Both the position numbers and the translations under genes were made by a program. The notes below the pieces were generated by a model that had not been told where the DNA came from, did not search any database, and saw nothing but the letters and a program-made list of their open reading frames with translations. Source: Pseudomonadota bacterium (lineage in GTDB: Bacteria; Pseudomonadota; Alphaproteobacteria; Rhizobiales; Xanthobacteraceae). Taken from it: a stretch of DNA of 21,149 bases. Location of the stretch: NCBI GenBank assembly GCA_023388935.1, contig JAEWFG010000406.1, forward strand, positions 1-21,149, read 5' to 3'. Shown here in pieces: positions 1-7,398 of the stretch; within the stretch, counting starts at the first letter, position 1, and every line of letters starts with the position of its first letter.

Positions 1-1010
<1,010 letters not shown>

Positions 1011-1124
1011 GATTACCTCCTCTGGCGGCGTCGAACTTGCGCCTTTGACCAGGTAGAAACACTCTAAGCTTCTCGTCCCATCAGGGGAAGTTGACTTTAA
1101 TGATCGCTGCGATAGGCTTTTCTT
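1011..1124. promoter_or_regulatory. katG-oxyR divergent control region
   Basis: This is the only space for the promoters of both katG (leftward) and oxyR (rightward). Two dyads are visible near oxyR. One is ATCGC-T-GCGAT at 1103-1113. The other is ATAG-N7-TTAT at 1112-1126, which matches seven of eight bases of the OxyR half-operator ATAG-N7-CTAT and overlaps the oxyR start codon. The second half-operator expected 22 bp upstream is poor (GTTG-N7-TGAT at 1090-1104). Binding by OxyR is likely from gene order, but the exact site is only a candidate. No convincing -35/-10 pair was found for either gene. Confidence 0.45.
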
Positions 1125-2051
1125 ATGATCAACGTGACGCTGCGCCAGCTCCGGTATTTCGATGCGCTGGCGCGTCACGGACATTTCGGCCGCGCGGCGG
1201 AGGCTTGTTCCATCTCGCAGCCCGCCTTGTCGATGCAGATCAAGGAGTTGGAGGAGGCGCTTGGCGGCCTGCTGCTGGAGCGCAGCGCGCGCCAGGTCGC
1301 GCTGACCCGGTTCGGCGAGGAACTCGCGCAGCGCGTCCGCGACATTTTGCGTTCGGTCGATGAGCTCGGCGATTTCGCGCGCGCCTCACAGGACCGGTTT
1401 GCGGGCCGTCTGCGCATCGGCATGATCCCCACCATCGCGCCCTACCTGCTGCCCAAGATCACCAAGAATCTCACGCGTATGCATCCGGAGCTCGACATCC
1501 GCGTGCGCGAGACCATGACGCCGCGGCTGATCCAGGAGCTCGTCGAAGGTCGGCTCGACACCGCCATCGTCGCCCTGCCGGTGTCCGAGCCCTCGCTCAC
1601 CGAGGTCGCATTGTTCGACGAGAAATTCCTGCTGGTGCGGCCGGGCTCGGACGAGGGAACGCCGGTGCCTTCACGCGAGATGATGCGGGAGATGCGGCTG
1701 CTGCTGCTCGAAGAGGGGCACTGCTTCCGCGATCAGGCGCTTTCCTTCTGCAACATGCAATCGGCGCCGCCGCGCGAGATGCTGGATGCGAACTCATTGT
1801 CGACGCTGGTCCAGATGGTCAGCGCCGGCATCGGCGTGACCTTGATTCCCGAAATGGCCGTGCCGGTGGAGACGCGGTCCGCCTCGGTCTCGCTCGCGCG
1901 CTTCCGCGACCCGCAGCCCTCGCGCACCATTGGCATGGTCTGGCGCAAGACCAGCCCGCTGGCGCGCCAGCTCCTGCAAATTTCCGAAGTGGTGTGCCTG
2001 TCGGCCGGCAAGGTGCGCGCGAAACAATCGCTGCGCAGCCAACGGGCCTGA
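1125..2051 (+). CDS. oxyR: LysR-type hydrogen peroxide sensor OxyR
   Basis: A 308-residue LysR-family transcription factor that senses peroxide and activates antioxidant genes. An N-terminal winged helix-turn-helix (about residues 1-65, LRQLRYFDALARHGHFGRAA) is followed by a substrate-binding-type regulatory domain (about 90-300). The OxyR diagnosis rests on the redox pair in GHCFRDQALSFC. Cys200 and Cys209 are nine residues apart, the same spacing as the peroxidatic Cys199 and resolving Cys208 of E. coli OxyR, and the flanking GHCxRDQA is conserved. The ATG at 1125 gives the usual LysR N-terminus; its ribosome site is weak (GATAGG). Two genes follow with 7-bp spacing and then a 4-bp overlap, so oxyR probably heads a three-gene operon. 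The neighbouring divergent katG is its expected main target. Confidence 0.93.
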   Translation: MINVTLRQLRYFDALARHGHFGRAAEACSISQPALSMQIKELEEALGGLLLERSARQVALTRFGEELAQRVRDILRSVDELGDFARASQDRFAGRLRIGMIPTIAPYLLPKITKNLTRMHPELDIRVRETMTPRLIQELVEGRLDTAIVALPVSEPSLTEVALFDEKFLLVRPGSDEGTPVPSREMMREMRLLLLEEGHCFRDQALSFCNMQSAPPREMLDANSLSTLVQMVSAGIGVTLIPEMAVPVETRSASVSLARFRDPQPSRTIGMVWRKTSPLARQLLQISEVVCLSAGKVRAKQSLRSQRA

Positions 2052-2058
2052 GGCCCCG

Positions 2059-2523
2059 ATGTCGCATCCGATCATCCGCGCCGCCCACGCCGACGAATAT
2101 GACGAGATTGGCCGCGTCTGGATGGAGAGCTGGGTCTCGACCAGGCTTGCGGAGGCGAGCAACTTCCTGCTGGCAAACATGCGCGCACGCATCAGGCGCG
2201 AGATCGAGGACGGCTGGAGCCTGTTCGTCGCCGATGACAACGGCTCGATCGCCGCGATGCTGGCGCTGCATCTGCCGAAGCTCTATCTCGACCAGCTCTT
2301 TGTCGCGCCCTCCTATCAGGGACGCTCACTCGGCCGGCAATTGCTCACCTTCACGCGCACGCAAATGCCAGATGAGATGTACCTGCGCTGCGTCCGCGAG
2401 AACGAGAAAGCCTGGCGCTGGTACGAGCGCGAAGGCTTTGTGTTCGAGAAGGAGAAGATCGAGCCGTCGAACGGGTTCGTGATGAAGTATTACCGGTGGC
2501 AGAACAAAGGAAATGTCCCATGA
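2059..2523 (+). CDS. GNAT-family N-acetyltransferase
   Basis: A 154-residue protein of the Gcn5-related acetyltransferase fold, which moves an acetyl group from acetyl-CoA to an amine; the substrate cannot be read from sequence. The acetyl-CoA loop is seen in LDQLFVAPSYQGRSLGRQLL (strand beta4, then the Q-x-x-x-x-G pyrophosphate loop and helix alpha3). It is followed by the C-terminal signature RCVRENEKAWRWYEREGF, in which a bulky residue stacks against the CoA arm. I take the ATG at 2059, seven bases after the oxyR stop, because it gives the normal family N-terminus (xxIIRxAxxxD). Longer frames would run through oxyR. It overlaps the downstream glutathione transferase by ATGA and is probably co-transcribed with oxyR, which would make it part of an oxidative-stress operon (inference). 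Confidence 0.88.
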   Translation: MSHPIIRAAHADEYDEIGRVWMESWVSTRLAEASNFLLANMRARIRREIEDGWSLFVADDNGSIAAMLALHLPKLYLDQLFVAPSYQGRSLGRQLLTFTRTQMPDEMYLRCVRENEKAWRWYEREGFVFEKEKIEPSNGFVMKYYRWQNKGNVP

Positions 2524-3116
2524 TCAAGCTCTTTTGGTCGCCGCGCTCACGTTCGTTTTCGACGCTCTGGCTGATGGAAGAGAGCGGCCTTCCCTATGAG
2601 CGCGTGCTGACCGACATTTCGACCGGCGCGCAGAAGGCGCCGGATTTCCTCAAGGTCAATCCGATGGGCAAGGTGCCGGCGCTCAGCGACGACGATGCCG
2701 CGCTCGGCGAAGCCGCCGCGATCTGCGCCTACATCGCCGATCGCTATCCCGAGACGAAGCTTGCGCCCGCGATGACCGATCCGCGCCGCGCGCGCTATCT
2801 GCAATGGCTGTTCTTCTCGCCGAGCTGCATCGAGCCTGCCATCATCCAGATCTTCACCAAGATCGAGGTGCCGACGTCGACCGCGGCCTGGGGCAGCGCC
2901 ACCCAGGTCTTCGATGTGCTGGAAGCTGCGCTCGCGAAGGGGCCGTGGATACTCGGTGACGAGTTTTCCGCTGCCGATATCACGATCGGCTCGGGCCTGA
3001 ATTTCGCGGTGCGCCTGTTCAAGATGGTGCCGTCGCGACCGGCCTTCGATGCCTATATCGCGCGCTGCATGGCGCGGCCGGCGTTCCAGCGTGCGGAGAA
3101 AATCGCGGCGGGTTAG
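2520..3116 (+). CDS. Glutathione S-transferase family protein
   Basis: A 198-residue cytosolic glutathione transferase homologue. The N-terminal thioredoxin-like domain (1-78) starts IKLFWSPRSRSFSTLWLMEE, with Ser residues where serine-type transferases place the glutathione-activating hydroxyl. It contains the cis-proline loop NPMGKVPAL (Pro53). The usual Glu-Ser pair that grips the gamma-glutamyl group is Glu64-Ala65 here (GEAAAICAYIADRYP), a mild departure. An all-helical C-terminal domain with the N-capping motif DEFSAADITIGS follows. The ATG at 2520 overlaps the preceding stop (ATGA) and has AAGGAAA at 2507-2513, which decides the start. Third gene of the oxyR operon; likely role is glutathione-linked detoxification of oxidised compounds, but the substrate is unknown. 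Its TAG stop is the first bases of a dispersed repeat. Confidence 0.9.
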   Translation: MIKLFWSPRSRSFSTLWLMEESGLPYERVLTDISTGAQKAPDFLKVNPMGKVPALSDDDAALGEAAAICAYIADRYPETKLAPAMTDPRRARYLQWLFFSPSCIEPAIIQIFTKIEVPTSTAAWGSATQVFDVLEAALAKGPWILGDEFSAADITIGSGLNFAVRLFKMVPSRPAFDAYIARCMARPAFQRAEKIAAG

Positions 3117-3218
3117 AGCGTTTTCGAGCGAAGTGGATACCGGTTCGCGTAAAGAAAACGCGTCGAAACAAGAAACTAGAGCCCCGTTCCGATTCCATCG
3201 GAACGGAAATGGCTCTAG
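3114..3218. repeat. Rhizobial-type palindromic intergenic element between two convergent genes
   Basis: A compact element with two hairpins. The first pairs GCGTTTTC (3118-3125) with GAAAACGC (3154-3161). The second has outer arms CTAGAGCC (3176-3183) and GGCTCTAG (3211-3218) enclosing a perfect 10-bp stem, CCGTTCCGAT with ATCGGAACGG (3184-3193 and 3197-3206, loop TCC). The TAGAGC/GCTCTAG ends and the internal layout resemble a palindromic element dispersed in Bradyrhizobium genomes (from memory). The GST stop codon (3114-3116) and the fabI stop codon (3215-3217, reverse strand) both lie inside it. The strong second hairpin may end transcription from both sides. Confidence 0.75.
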
Positions 3219-4015
3219 TCCGGCGTCTTCAGGTCGTCAGGCCTCGGCATCAGGACGATGTTGTAACCGGAATCGACGTAGTGGATTTCGCCGGTCACGC
3301 CGCCGGAGAGATCCGACAGCAGATACAGCGCCGAGCCGCCGAGCTCGTCGAGCGTGACGCCGCGGCCGAGCGGGGAATGTTTTTGCATAAAGCCAAACAT
3401 TGCGCGCGCCTCGCCGATGCCGGAGCCGGCGAGCGTGCGCACCGGACCTGCGGAGATCGCGTTGACGCGGATGCCGCGCGGTCCGAAATCCGCGGCGAGA
3501 TAGCGCACGGAAGCTTCGAGCGCCGCCTTGGCCACGCCCATCACATTGTAGTTCGGCATCGCGCGCATCGAGGCGCCGAAGGTCAGTGTGATCATGCTGC
3601 CGCCTTGCGTCATCAACTCGGCGGCGCGCTTGGCGATTTCCGTGAAGGAGAAGCAGGAGATCACCATTGTGCGCGAGAAATTCTCGCGGCTGGTGTCGGC
3701 GTAACGGCCCTTCAGCTCGTTCTTGTCAGCAAAGCCGATCGCGTGGATCACGAAATCGAGCTGGCCCCATTTCTCGCGGAGCGCGGCGAATGTGGCATCG
3801 ACGCTGGTGATGTCCTCGACGTCGCAAGGCAGCACCACTTCCACGCCGAGCGAGTCCGCCAGCGGCTTGACGCGCTTGCCTTGGGCCTCGCCCTGGAAGG
3901 TGAAGGCGAGCTCGGCACCGTGAGCATGCAGCGTCTTCGCCATGCCCCAGGCGATCGAATGATCATTGGCGATGCCCATGATCAGACCGCGCTTGCCCTT
4001 CATCAATTCCTGCAT
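3215..4015 (-). CDS. fabI: Enoyl-[acyl-carrier-protein] reductase FabI
   Basis: NADH-dependent reductase that completes each cycle of type II fatty-acid elongation by reducing trans-2-enoyl-ACP; it is the triclosan-target family. At 266 residues it has the expected length. The divergent short-chain-dehydrogenase nucleotide motif is GKRGLIMGIANDHSIAWGMA. The catalytic Tyr-X6-Lys is in PNYNVMGVAKAALEASVRY. The residue equivalent to E. coli Tyr146 is Phe here (ITLTFGASMRAMP), as in InhA. The SAGPVRTLAGSGI loop, which covers substrate, is intact. The ATG at 4015 has GGAAGG upstream. It lies 138 bp after fabB with a palindromic repeat between, so it may be partly uncoupled from fabAB. Its stop codon is embedded in the downstream repeat. 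Confidence 0.95.
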   Translation of the reverse strand: MQELMKGKRGLIMGIANDHSIAWGMAKTLHAHGAELAFTFQGEAQGKRVKPLADSLGVEVVLPCDVEDITSVDATFAALREKWGQLDFVIHAIGFADKNELKGRYADTSRENFSRTMVISCFSFTEIAKRAAELMTQGGSMITLTFGASMRAMPNYNVMGVAKAALEASVRYLAADFGPRGIRVNAISAGPVRTLAGSGIGEARAMFGFMQKHSPLGRGVTLDELGGSALYLLSDLSGGVTGEIHYVDSGYNIVLMPRPDDLKTPD

Positions 4016-4037
4016 CGTTTCGATCGCCTTCCGTTTT

Positions 4038-4124
4038 CGTCATGCCCGGGCTTGTCCCGGGCATCCACGCCCTTCGCAGTCAGAGGCCAAGACGTGGATG
4101 GCCGGGACAAGCCCGGCCATGACG
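4038..4124. repeat. Dispersed 32-bp inverted-repeat element (type A), inside the fab operon
   Basis: Two 32-base arms, 4038-4069 and 4093-4124, are complementary at 30 of 32 positions and separated by a 23-base loop. Each arm begins CGTCATG and ends ATCCACG. A second copy in opposite orientation lies at 13235-13317; its matching arm differs from this one at a single base. No coding capacity is apparent. Transcribed from fabB towards fabI it would form a very stable hairpin, which could attenuate fabI or act as an RNA end or processing signal. Confidence 0.85.
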
Positions 4125-4153
4125 AGAAAATTACCAGGGCTTCCGCAAGGAAG

Positions 4154-5377
4154 TCACACATCCAACCGGCTGAACACCAGCGTGGCGTTGGTGCCGCCGA
4201 AGCCGAAGGAGTTCGATAGCACGGTACCGATCTTGGCGTTGTCGATGCGCTTGCGCACGATCGGCATGTCGGCGAACACGGGATCGAGCTCCTGGATGTG
4301 CGCGCTCTCACAGATGAAGCCGTTGTTCATCATCAAAAGCGAGTAGATCGCCTCCTGCACGCCGGTCGCGCCCAGCGAGTGGCCGGTCAGCGCCTTGGTC
4401 GCCGAGATCGGCGGGCACTTCTCGCCGACGCCGAACACCCGTCGCAGCGCATCGATCTCCGGCGGATCGCCGGCGGGCGTCGAGGTCGCGTGCGGATTGA
4501 CGTAGTCGACCCTGGTCTTCACCGTCGACATCGCCATGCGCATGCAGCGTTCGGCGCCTTCACCTGACGGCGCGACCATGTCGTAGCCGTCCGACGTCGC
4601 ACCGTAGCCGACGATCTCGGCGTAGATGCGCGCGCCGCGCGCCTTGGCATGCTCGAGCTCTTCCAGCACCAGCACGCCGGCACCGCCGGCAATGACGAAA
4701 CCGTCGCGGTTGACGTCGTAGGGGCGCGAGGCCGTAGCGGGCGTATCGTTGTATTTCGAGGACATCGCGCCCATCGCGTCGAACAGCACCGACAGCGACC
4801 AGTCCAGCTCTTCGCAACCGCCGGCGAAGATGACGTCCTGCTTGCCGATCTGGATCGTCTCATAGGCGTTGCCGACGCAGTGGTTCGACGTCGCGCAGGC
4901 CGACGAGATCGAATAGTTCACGCCCTTGATCTTGAACCAGGTCGCGAGCGTTGCGGAGGCCGTGGACGACATCGCCTTCGGCACTGCAAACGGTCCGACG
5001 CGCTTCGGTCCCTTGGTGCGGGTGATGTCGGCGGACTCGACGATGGTGCGGGCCGACGGGCCGCCGGAGCCCATGATGATCCCGGTGCGGATGTTGGAGA
5101 CTTCTTCGGGCGACAGGCCGGAATCCTGGATCGCCTGCTCCATCGCGATGTGATTCCATGCCGCGCCCTGGCCGAGGAAGCGCATCGCGCGCCGGTCGAC
5201 AACCGTCGCAGGATCAATCGTCGGCGCACCCTGTACCTGCGACCGGAAGCCGAGCTCGGCATATTTCTCAGCCCGCGAAATGCCCGACTTCGCCTCGTAA
5301 AGGCTCGCAAGCACTTCCTGGGTGTTGTTTCCGATGGACGAGACGATGCCCATCCCGGTGACCACAACCCGCCTCAT
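4154..5377 (-). CDS. fabB: 3-oxoacyl-[acyl-carrier-protein] synthase I (KAS I) FabB
   Basis: Condensing enzyme that adds two carbons from malonyl-ACP to acyl-ACP. FabB-type enzymes are needed to elongate the cis-3-decenoyl-ACP made by FabA. At 407 residues it is full length (E. coli 406). The thiolase-fold catalytic set is complete: nucleophile Cys161 in SSACATS, His296 in NPHATSTPAGD, Lys328 in ATKALTGHS and His333 in GHSLGATG. The C-terminal glycine-rich loop SNSFGFGGTNATL is also present. The usual His-Gly-Thr at the first active-site His reads His-Ala-Thr here, a small variation. It starts at ATG 5377 with GGCGAGG upstream, 55 bp after the fabA stop. The fabA-fabB pairing is the standard unsaturated fatty-acid module and supports KAS I rather than KAS II. 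Confidence 0.95.
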   Translation of the reverse strand: MRRVVVTGMGIVSSIGNNTQEVLASLYEAKSGISRAEKYAELGFRSQVQGAPTIDPATVVDRRAMRFLGQGAAWNHIAMEQAIQDSGLSPEEVSNIRTGIIMGSGGPSARTIVESADITRTKGPKRVGPFAVPKAMSSTASATLATWFKIKGVNYSISSACATSNHCVGNAYETIQIGKQDVIFAGGCEELDWSLSVLFDAMGAMSSKYNDTPATASRPYDVNRDGFVIAGGAGVLVLEELEHAKARGARIYAEIVGYGATSDGYDMVAPSGEGAERCMRMAMSTVKTRVDYVNPHATSTPAGDPPEIDALRRVFGVGEKCPPISATKALTGHSLGATGVQEAIYSLLMMNNGFICESAHIQELDPVFADMPIVRKRIDNAKIGTVLSNSFGFGGTNATLVFSRLDV

Positions 5378-5432
5378 GACAGCCTCGCCTAAATCGTTGT
5401 CTTCTTGATGATGCGCCTTGATGGCAATGTGC

Positions 5433-5954
5433 CTAACCTAGGCTTGTGCCCTGCTTAAACAAGCCGACCTTCAAGTCCTTGGCGCGATAGATAATCTGGT
5501 CATCGACCGAAAGCCATCCGTCGGCGATACCGAGCACCAGCTTTGAACGCATCACGCGCTTGATATCGACGTTGTACACAACCTTGCGGGCCTCAGGCAG
5601 CACCTGGCCGCTGAACTTCAGCTCGTTCAGGCCAAGCGCGCGGCCACGACCTTCGCCCCCGGTCCAGCCCAGATAAAAGCCGACCATTTGCCACAGGGCG
5701 TCGAGGCCGAGGCAGCCGGGCATCACCGGATCGTTCTTGAAGTGGCAGCCGAAAAACCAGAGATCGGGCTTCACGTCGAGCTCCGCGCGCACCAGCCCCT
5801 TGCCGAACTCGCCACCGGTGTCGGTGATTTCCGCGATGCGGTCGAACATGAGCATCGGCGGCAGGGGCAGCTGGGCGTTGCCCGGCCCGAACATCTCGCC
5901 GCGGGCGCATGCCAGCAGATCTTCATATTCGTAACCGTTGCGCCTGTTCAGCAT
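5433..5954 (-). CDS. fabA: 3-hydroxydecanoyl-ACP dehydratase/isomerase FabA
   Basis: Dehydrates 3-hydroxydecanoyl-ACP and isomerises the trans-2 product to cis-3-decenoyl-ACP, the branch point to unsaturated fatty acids. The protein is 173 residues (E. coli 172) with a hot-dog fold. Active-site His71 is in FFGCHFKNDPVMPGC and Asp85 in LGLDALWQMVGFYLG, matching E. coli His70 and Asp84. The frame is open 34 codons further upstream, but ATG 5954 gives the family length and has AGAGG 8-12 bases upstream, so I use it. First gene of fabA-fabB-fabI and divergent from the iron regulator irr. Confidence 0.95.
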   Translation of the reverse strand: MLNRRNGYEYEDLLACARGEMFGPGNAQLPLPPMLMFDRIAEITDTGGEFGKGLVRAELDVKPDLWFFGCHFKNDPVMPGCLGLDALWQMVGFYLGWTGGEGRGRALGLNELKFSGQVLPEARKVVYNVDIKRVMRSKLVLGIADGWLSVDDQIIYRAKDLKVGLFKQGTSLG

Positions 5955-6230
5955 GCACGAGCCTCTGTTCAAATCCCGATTGAGCGGCGTTTTCTTTCGC
6001 GAAAACCGGCCCCGTCCCGGTCGGAGAGCAGCGCCAATTGCCATCGTCAGGCCCAACTCCCGCGAGCCCCGGATGGGCCGCGGACTGGGCCTCCAGGCCT
6101 GACTGCGCCAAAATCGGCTAGGCGGACCGCGGGCTCTCTAACACAGGCCATTTCGGTGGCAAAGCGCTGACATGAAGGTAAAATGACGGTGCCCTTGCTA
6201 GGTTCCAGCGCTGATTAGAACCCCTCTAGT
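5955..6230. other. Gene-free fabA leader and fabA/irr intergenic region
   Basis: Together with the irr promoter this makes a 353-bp gap between fabA and irr. I see no gene. The fabA-side half contains a short palindrome GGCCT-CC-AGGCC (6088-6099) flanked by GAGCCC (6064-6069) and GGGCTC (6131-6136), so a leftward transcript could fold into a structured leader. AGCGCTGA occurs twice, at 6163-6170 and 6207-6214. An imperfect dyad ATTAGA-N5-TCTAGT sits at 6214-6230, next to the irr promoter. No clear fabA promoter could be assigned. Confidence 0.5.
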
Positions 6231-6269
6231 TGCGAGAAACTTGCATCTGCATCTATCTGTTCTTATATT
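6231..6269 (+). promoter_or_regulatory. irr promoter with Fur-type hexamer array
   Basis: Three related hexamers lie in a row: TGCGAG (6231-6236), TGCATC (6242-6247) and TGCATC (6248-6253). They match my recollection of the unusual Fur-binding element of three imperfect direct-repeat hexamers described in the Bradyrhizobium japonicum irr promoter. A sigma70-like promoter can be drawn across them as TTGCAT (6241-6246)-N17-TATATT (6264-6269), so a bound Fur protein would cover the -35. Transcription would begin near 6276, leaving a leader of about 30 bases before the irr ATG. Confidence 0.7.
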
Positions 6270-6307
6270 GCGTGTCGTTAGTGTCCACGCGTGCCCGAAA
6301 CCTGGAA

Positions 6308-6799
6308 ATGAGCGAGAATACTGCGCCCCATCACGACGACGACGTCCGTTCCGTGGGCCTCCTGTCCGGCCGCCAGCCCGCCCTGACCGGCTGCCCCTGG
6401 CACGACGTCAACGAAATGCTCCAGTCTGCGGGCCTCCGCCCGACGCGCCAGCGCATGGCGCTCGGCTGGCTGCTGTTCGGCAAGGGCGCACGCCACCTCA
6501 CGGCTGAAATGCTGTACGAGGAAGCGACGCTGGCCAAGGTTCCGGTCTCGCTGGCGACCGTCTACAACACGCTGAACCAGCTCACCGATGCCGGCCTGCT
6601 CCGCCAAGTCAGCGTCGACGGCACCAAGACCTATTTCGACACCAACGTCACCACCCACCACCATTACTATCTCGAGAACAGCCACGAGCTGGTTGACATC
6701 GAGGATCCGCAGCTTTCGCTGTCCAAGATGCCGGAAGTCCCTGAGGGTTACGAGATCGCCCGCATCGACATGGTCGTGCGCCTGCGCAAGAAGCGTTGA
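6308..6799 (+). CDS. irr: Iron response regulator Irr (Fur superfamily)
   Basis: Master regulator of iron and haem metabolism in rhizobia: under iron limitation it represses haem synthesis and iron storage and activates uptake, and it is degraded when haem binds. The 163-residue protein has the length of Bradyrhizobium Irr. The N-terminal haem regulatory motif is Gly-Cys29-Pro-Trp-His. The Fur-type winged helix covers about residues 37-105 (RPTRQRMALGWLLF, VSLATVYNTLNQL). The His117-His118-His119 cluster, the second haem site in the Bradyrhizobium protein, is in VTTHHHYYLE. The frame is open 26 codons upstream, but that extension would start upstream of the predicted promoter's transcription start; ATG 6308 gives MSENTAPHHDDD, the expected N-terminus. 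The upstream hexamer array suggests Fur control. It is divergent from fabA. Confidence 0.97.
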   Translation: MSENTAPHHDDDVRSVGLLSGRQPALTGCPWHDVNEMLQSAGLRPTRQRMALGWLLFGKGARHLTAEMLYEEATLAKVPVSLATVYNTLNQLTDAGLLRQVSVDGTKTYFDTNVTTHHHYYLENSHELVDIEDPQLSLSKMPEVPEGYEIARIDMVVRLRKKR

Positions 6800-6830
6800 G
6801 ATCGACCCAAAACTGCTGATTTGATCGTCG

Positions 6831-6852
6831 TGGCCGGGCCTTCACCCGGCCA
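6831..6852. terminator. Probable bidirectional terminator hairpin between irr and the SH3 gene
   Basis: A perfect 8-bp stem, TGGCCGGG (6831-6838) with CCCGGCCA (6845-6852), and the loop CCTTCA. It lies 31 bp after the irr stop and 15 bp before the stop of the convergent SH3-domain gene. Only a weak T-rich tail (TTGTCGTTT) follows on the irr side, so termination is inferred from position and stem strength. Confidence 0.6.
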
Positions 6853-6867
6853 TTGTCGTTTACGTCG

Positions 6868-7398
6868 TCAGTTGACCTGCTCGTCCGCGTACACGCCCCA
6901 GAGGCGCTCCTGCTGAATCCAGCCATCAAACCCGTTGCCGGTGACCCGGCACCAGTTTGCGGTGCACTTCTTAACCTGCGTGACGACGCCGGCCTGGAGC
7001 CTGGCCGCCACCGCGCTCTCGACGTCGGCGCGATCGTAGATCGGCGCGAGGTCGTCCTTGTGCTTCATGGTGACGACCGCAGTGCGGCGGCCCGACAGCA
7101 GCGAGTGATAGACCCAGCCCTCGGCGCCTTCGGAATCGCGCACCCGGCGCCAGTTCTCGAACTCGGCGGTGATTTCGACCGGCAGGCCCGAACGGGTGTA
7201 GACCCAGGCCACGTCATTGTCCTTGGTCGGACCGGCGCGGACATTCACGTGATCCGACTTGAGGCTGACATAGCGAGGCACCGGCAGGCCGCTGGCGGTC
7301 TGGGGTGTGTTGTCCTTCGCCGAGTGCCCGGGGCTGACCGAAGCACCCAACCAGGTGCAAACGAGCGCCATCACCGAACAAAAACGCCCCAACGCCAT
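6868..7398 (-). CDS. Secreted double bacterial SH3-domain protein
   Basis: A 176-residue exported protein. The N-terminus MALGRFCSVMALVCTWLGAS is a signal sequence, with likely cleavage near GHSA (about residue 27). The remainder is two bacterial SH3 (SH3_4-like) repeats. The first (about 42-110) opens with VSLKSDHVNVRAGPTKDNDVAW and contains WRRVRDSEGAEGWVYHSLLSG. The second (about 115-172) contains CTANWCRVTGNGFDGWIQQERLWGVY, where Cys145 and Cys150 could form a disulphide in the periplasm. Such domains usually bind cell-wall peptides; the precise role is unknown. A TTG lies directly before the ATG, but AGGAGA seven bases upstream favours ATG 7398. It is convergent with irr and divergent from the dehydrogenase gene. 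Confidence 0.85.
   Translation of the reverse strand: MALGRFCSVMALVCTWLGASVSPGHSAKDNTPQTASGLPVPRYVSLKSDHVNVRAGPTKDNDVAWVYTRSGLPVEITAEFENWRRVRDSEGAEGWVYHSLLSGRRTAVVTMKHKDDLAPIYDRADVESAVAARLQAGVVTQVKKCTANWCRVTGNGFDGWIQQERLWGVYADEQVN

Noticed and set aside
4038..4124. CRISPR or insertion-sequence end
   Set aside because: A single inverted-repeat unit with no spacer array, no transposase and no target duplication seen; it fits a dispersed intergenic palindrome.
3209..4219. Long + strand frame opposite fabI
   Set aside because: Composition is a reversed image of fabI and it runs through the palindromic repeat; no recognisable domain.
5955..6056. N-terminal extension of fabA (34 codons)
   Set aside because: Basic, non-conserved sequence; ATG 5954 has a ribosome site and gives the family length.
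6230..6307. N-terminal extension of irr (26 codons, MRETCICIYLFLYCVSL)
   Set aside because: The extension overlaps the predicted promoter and Fur array, and the shorter form has the known 163-residue Irr length with haem Cys at 29.
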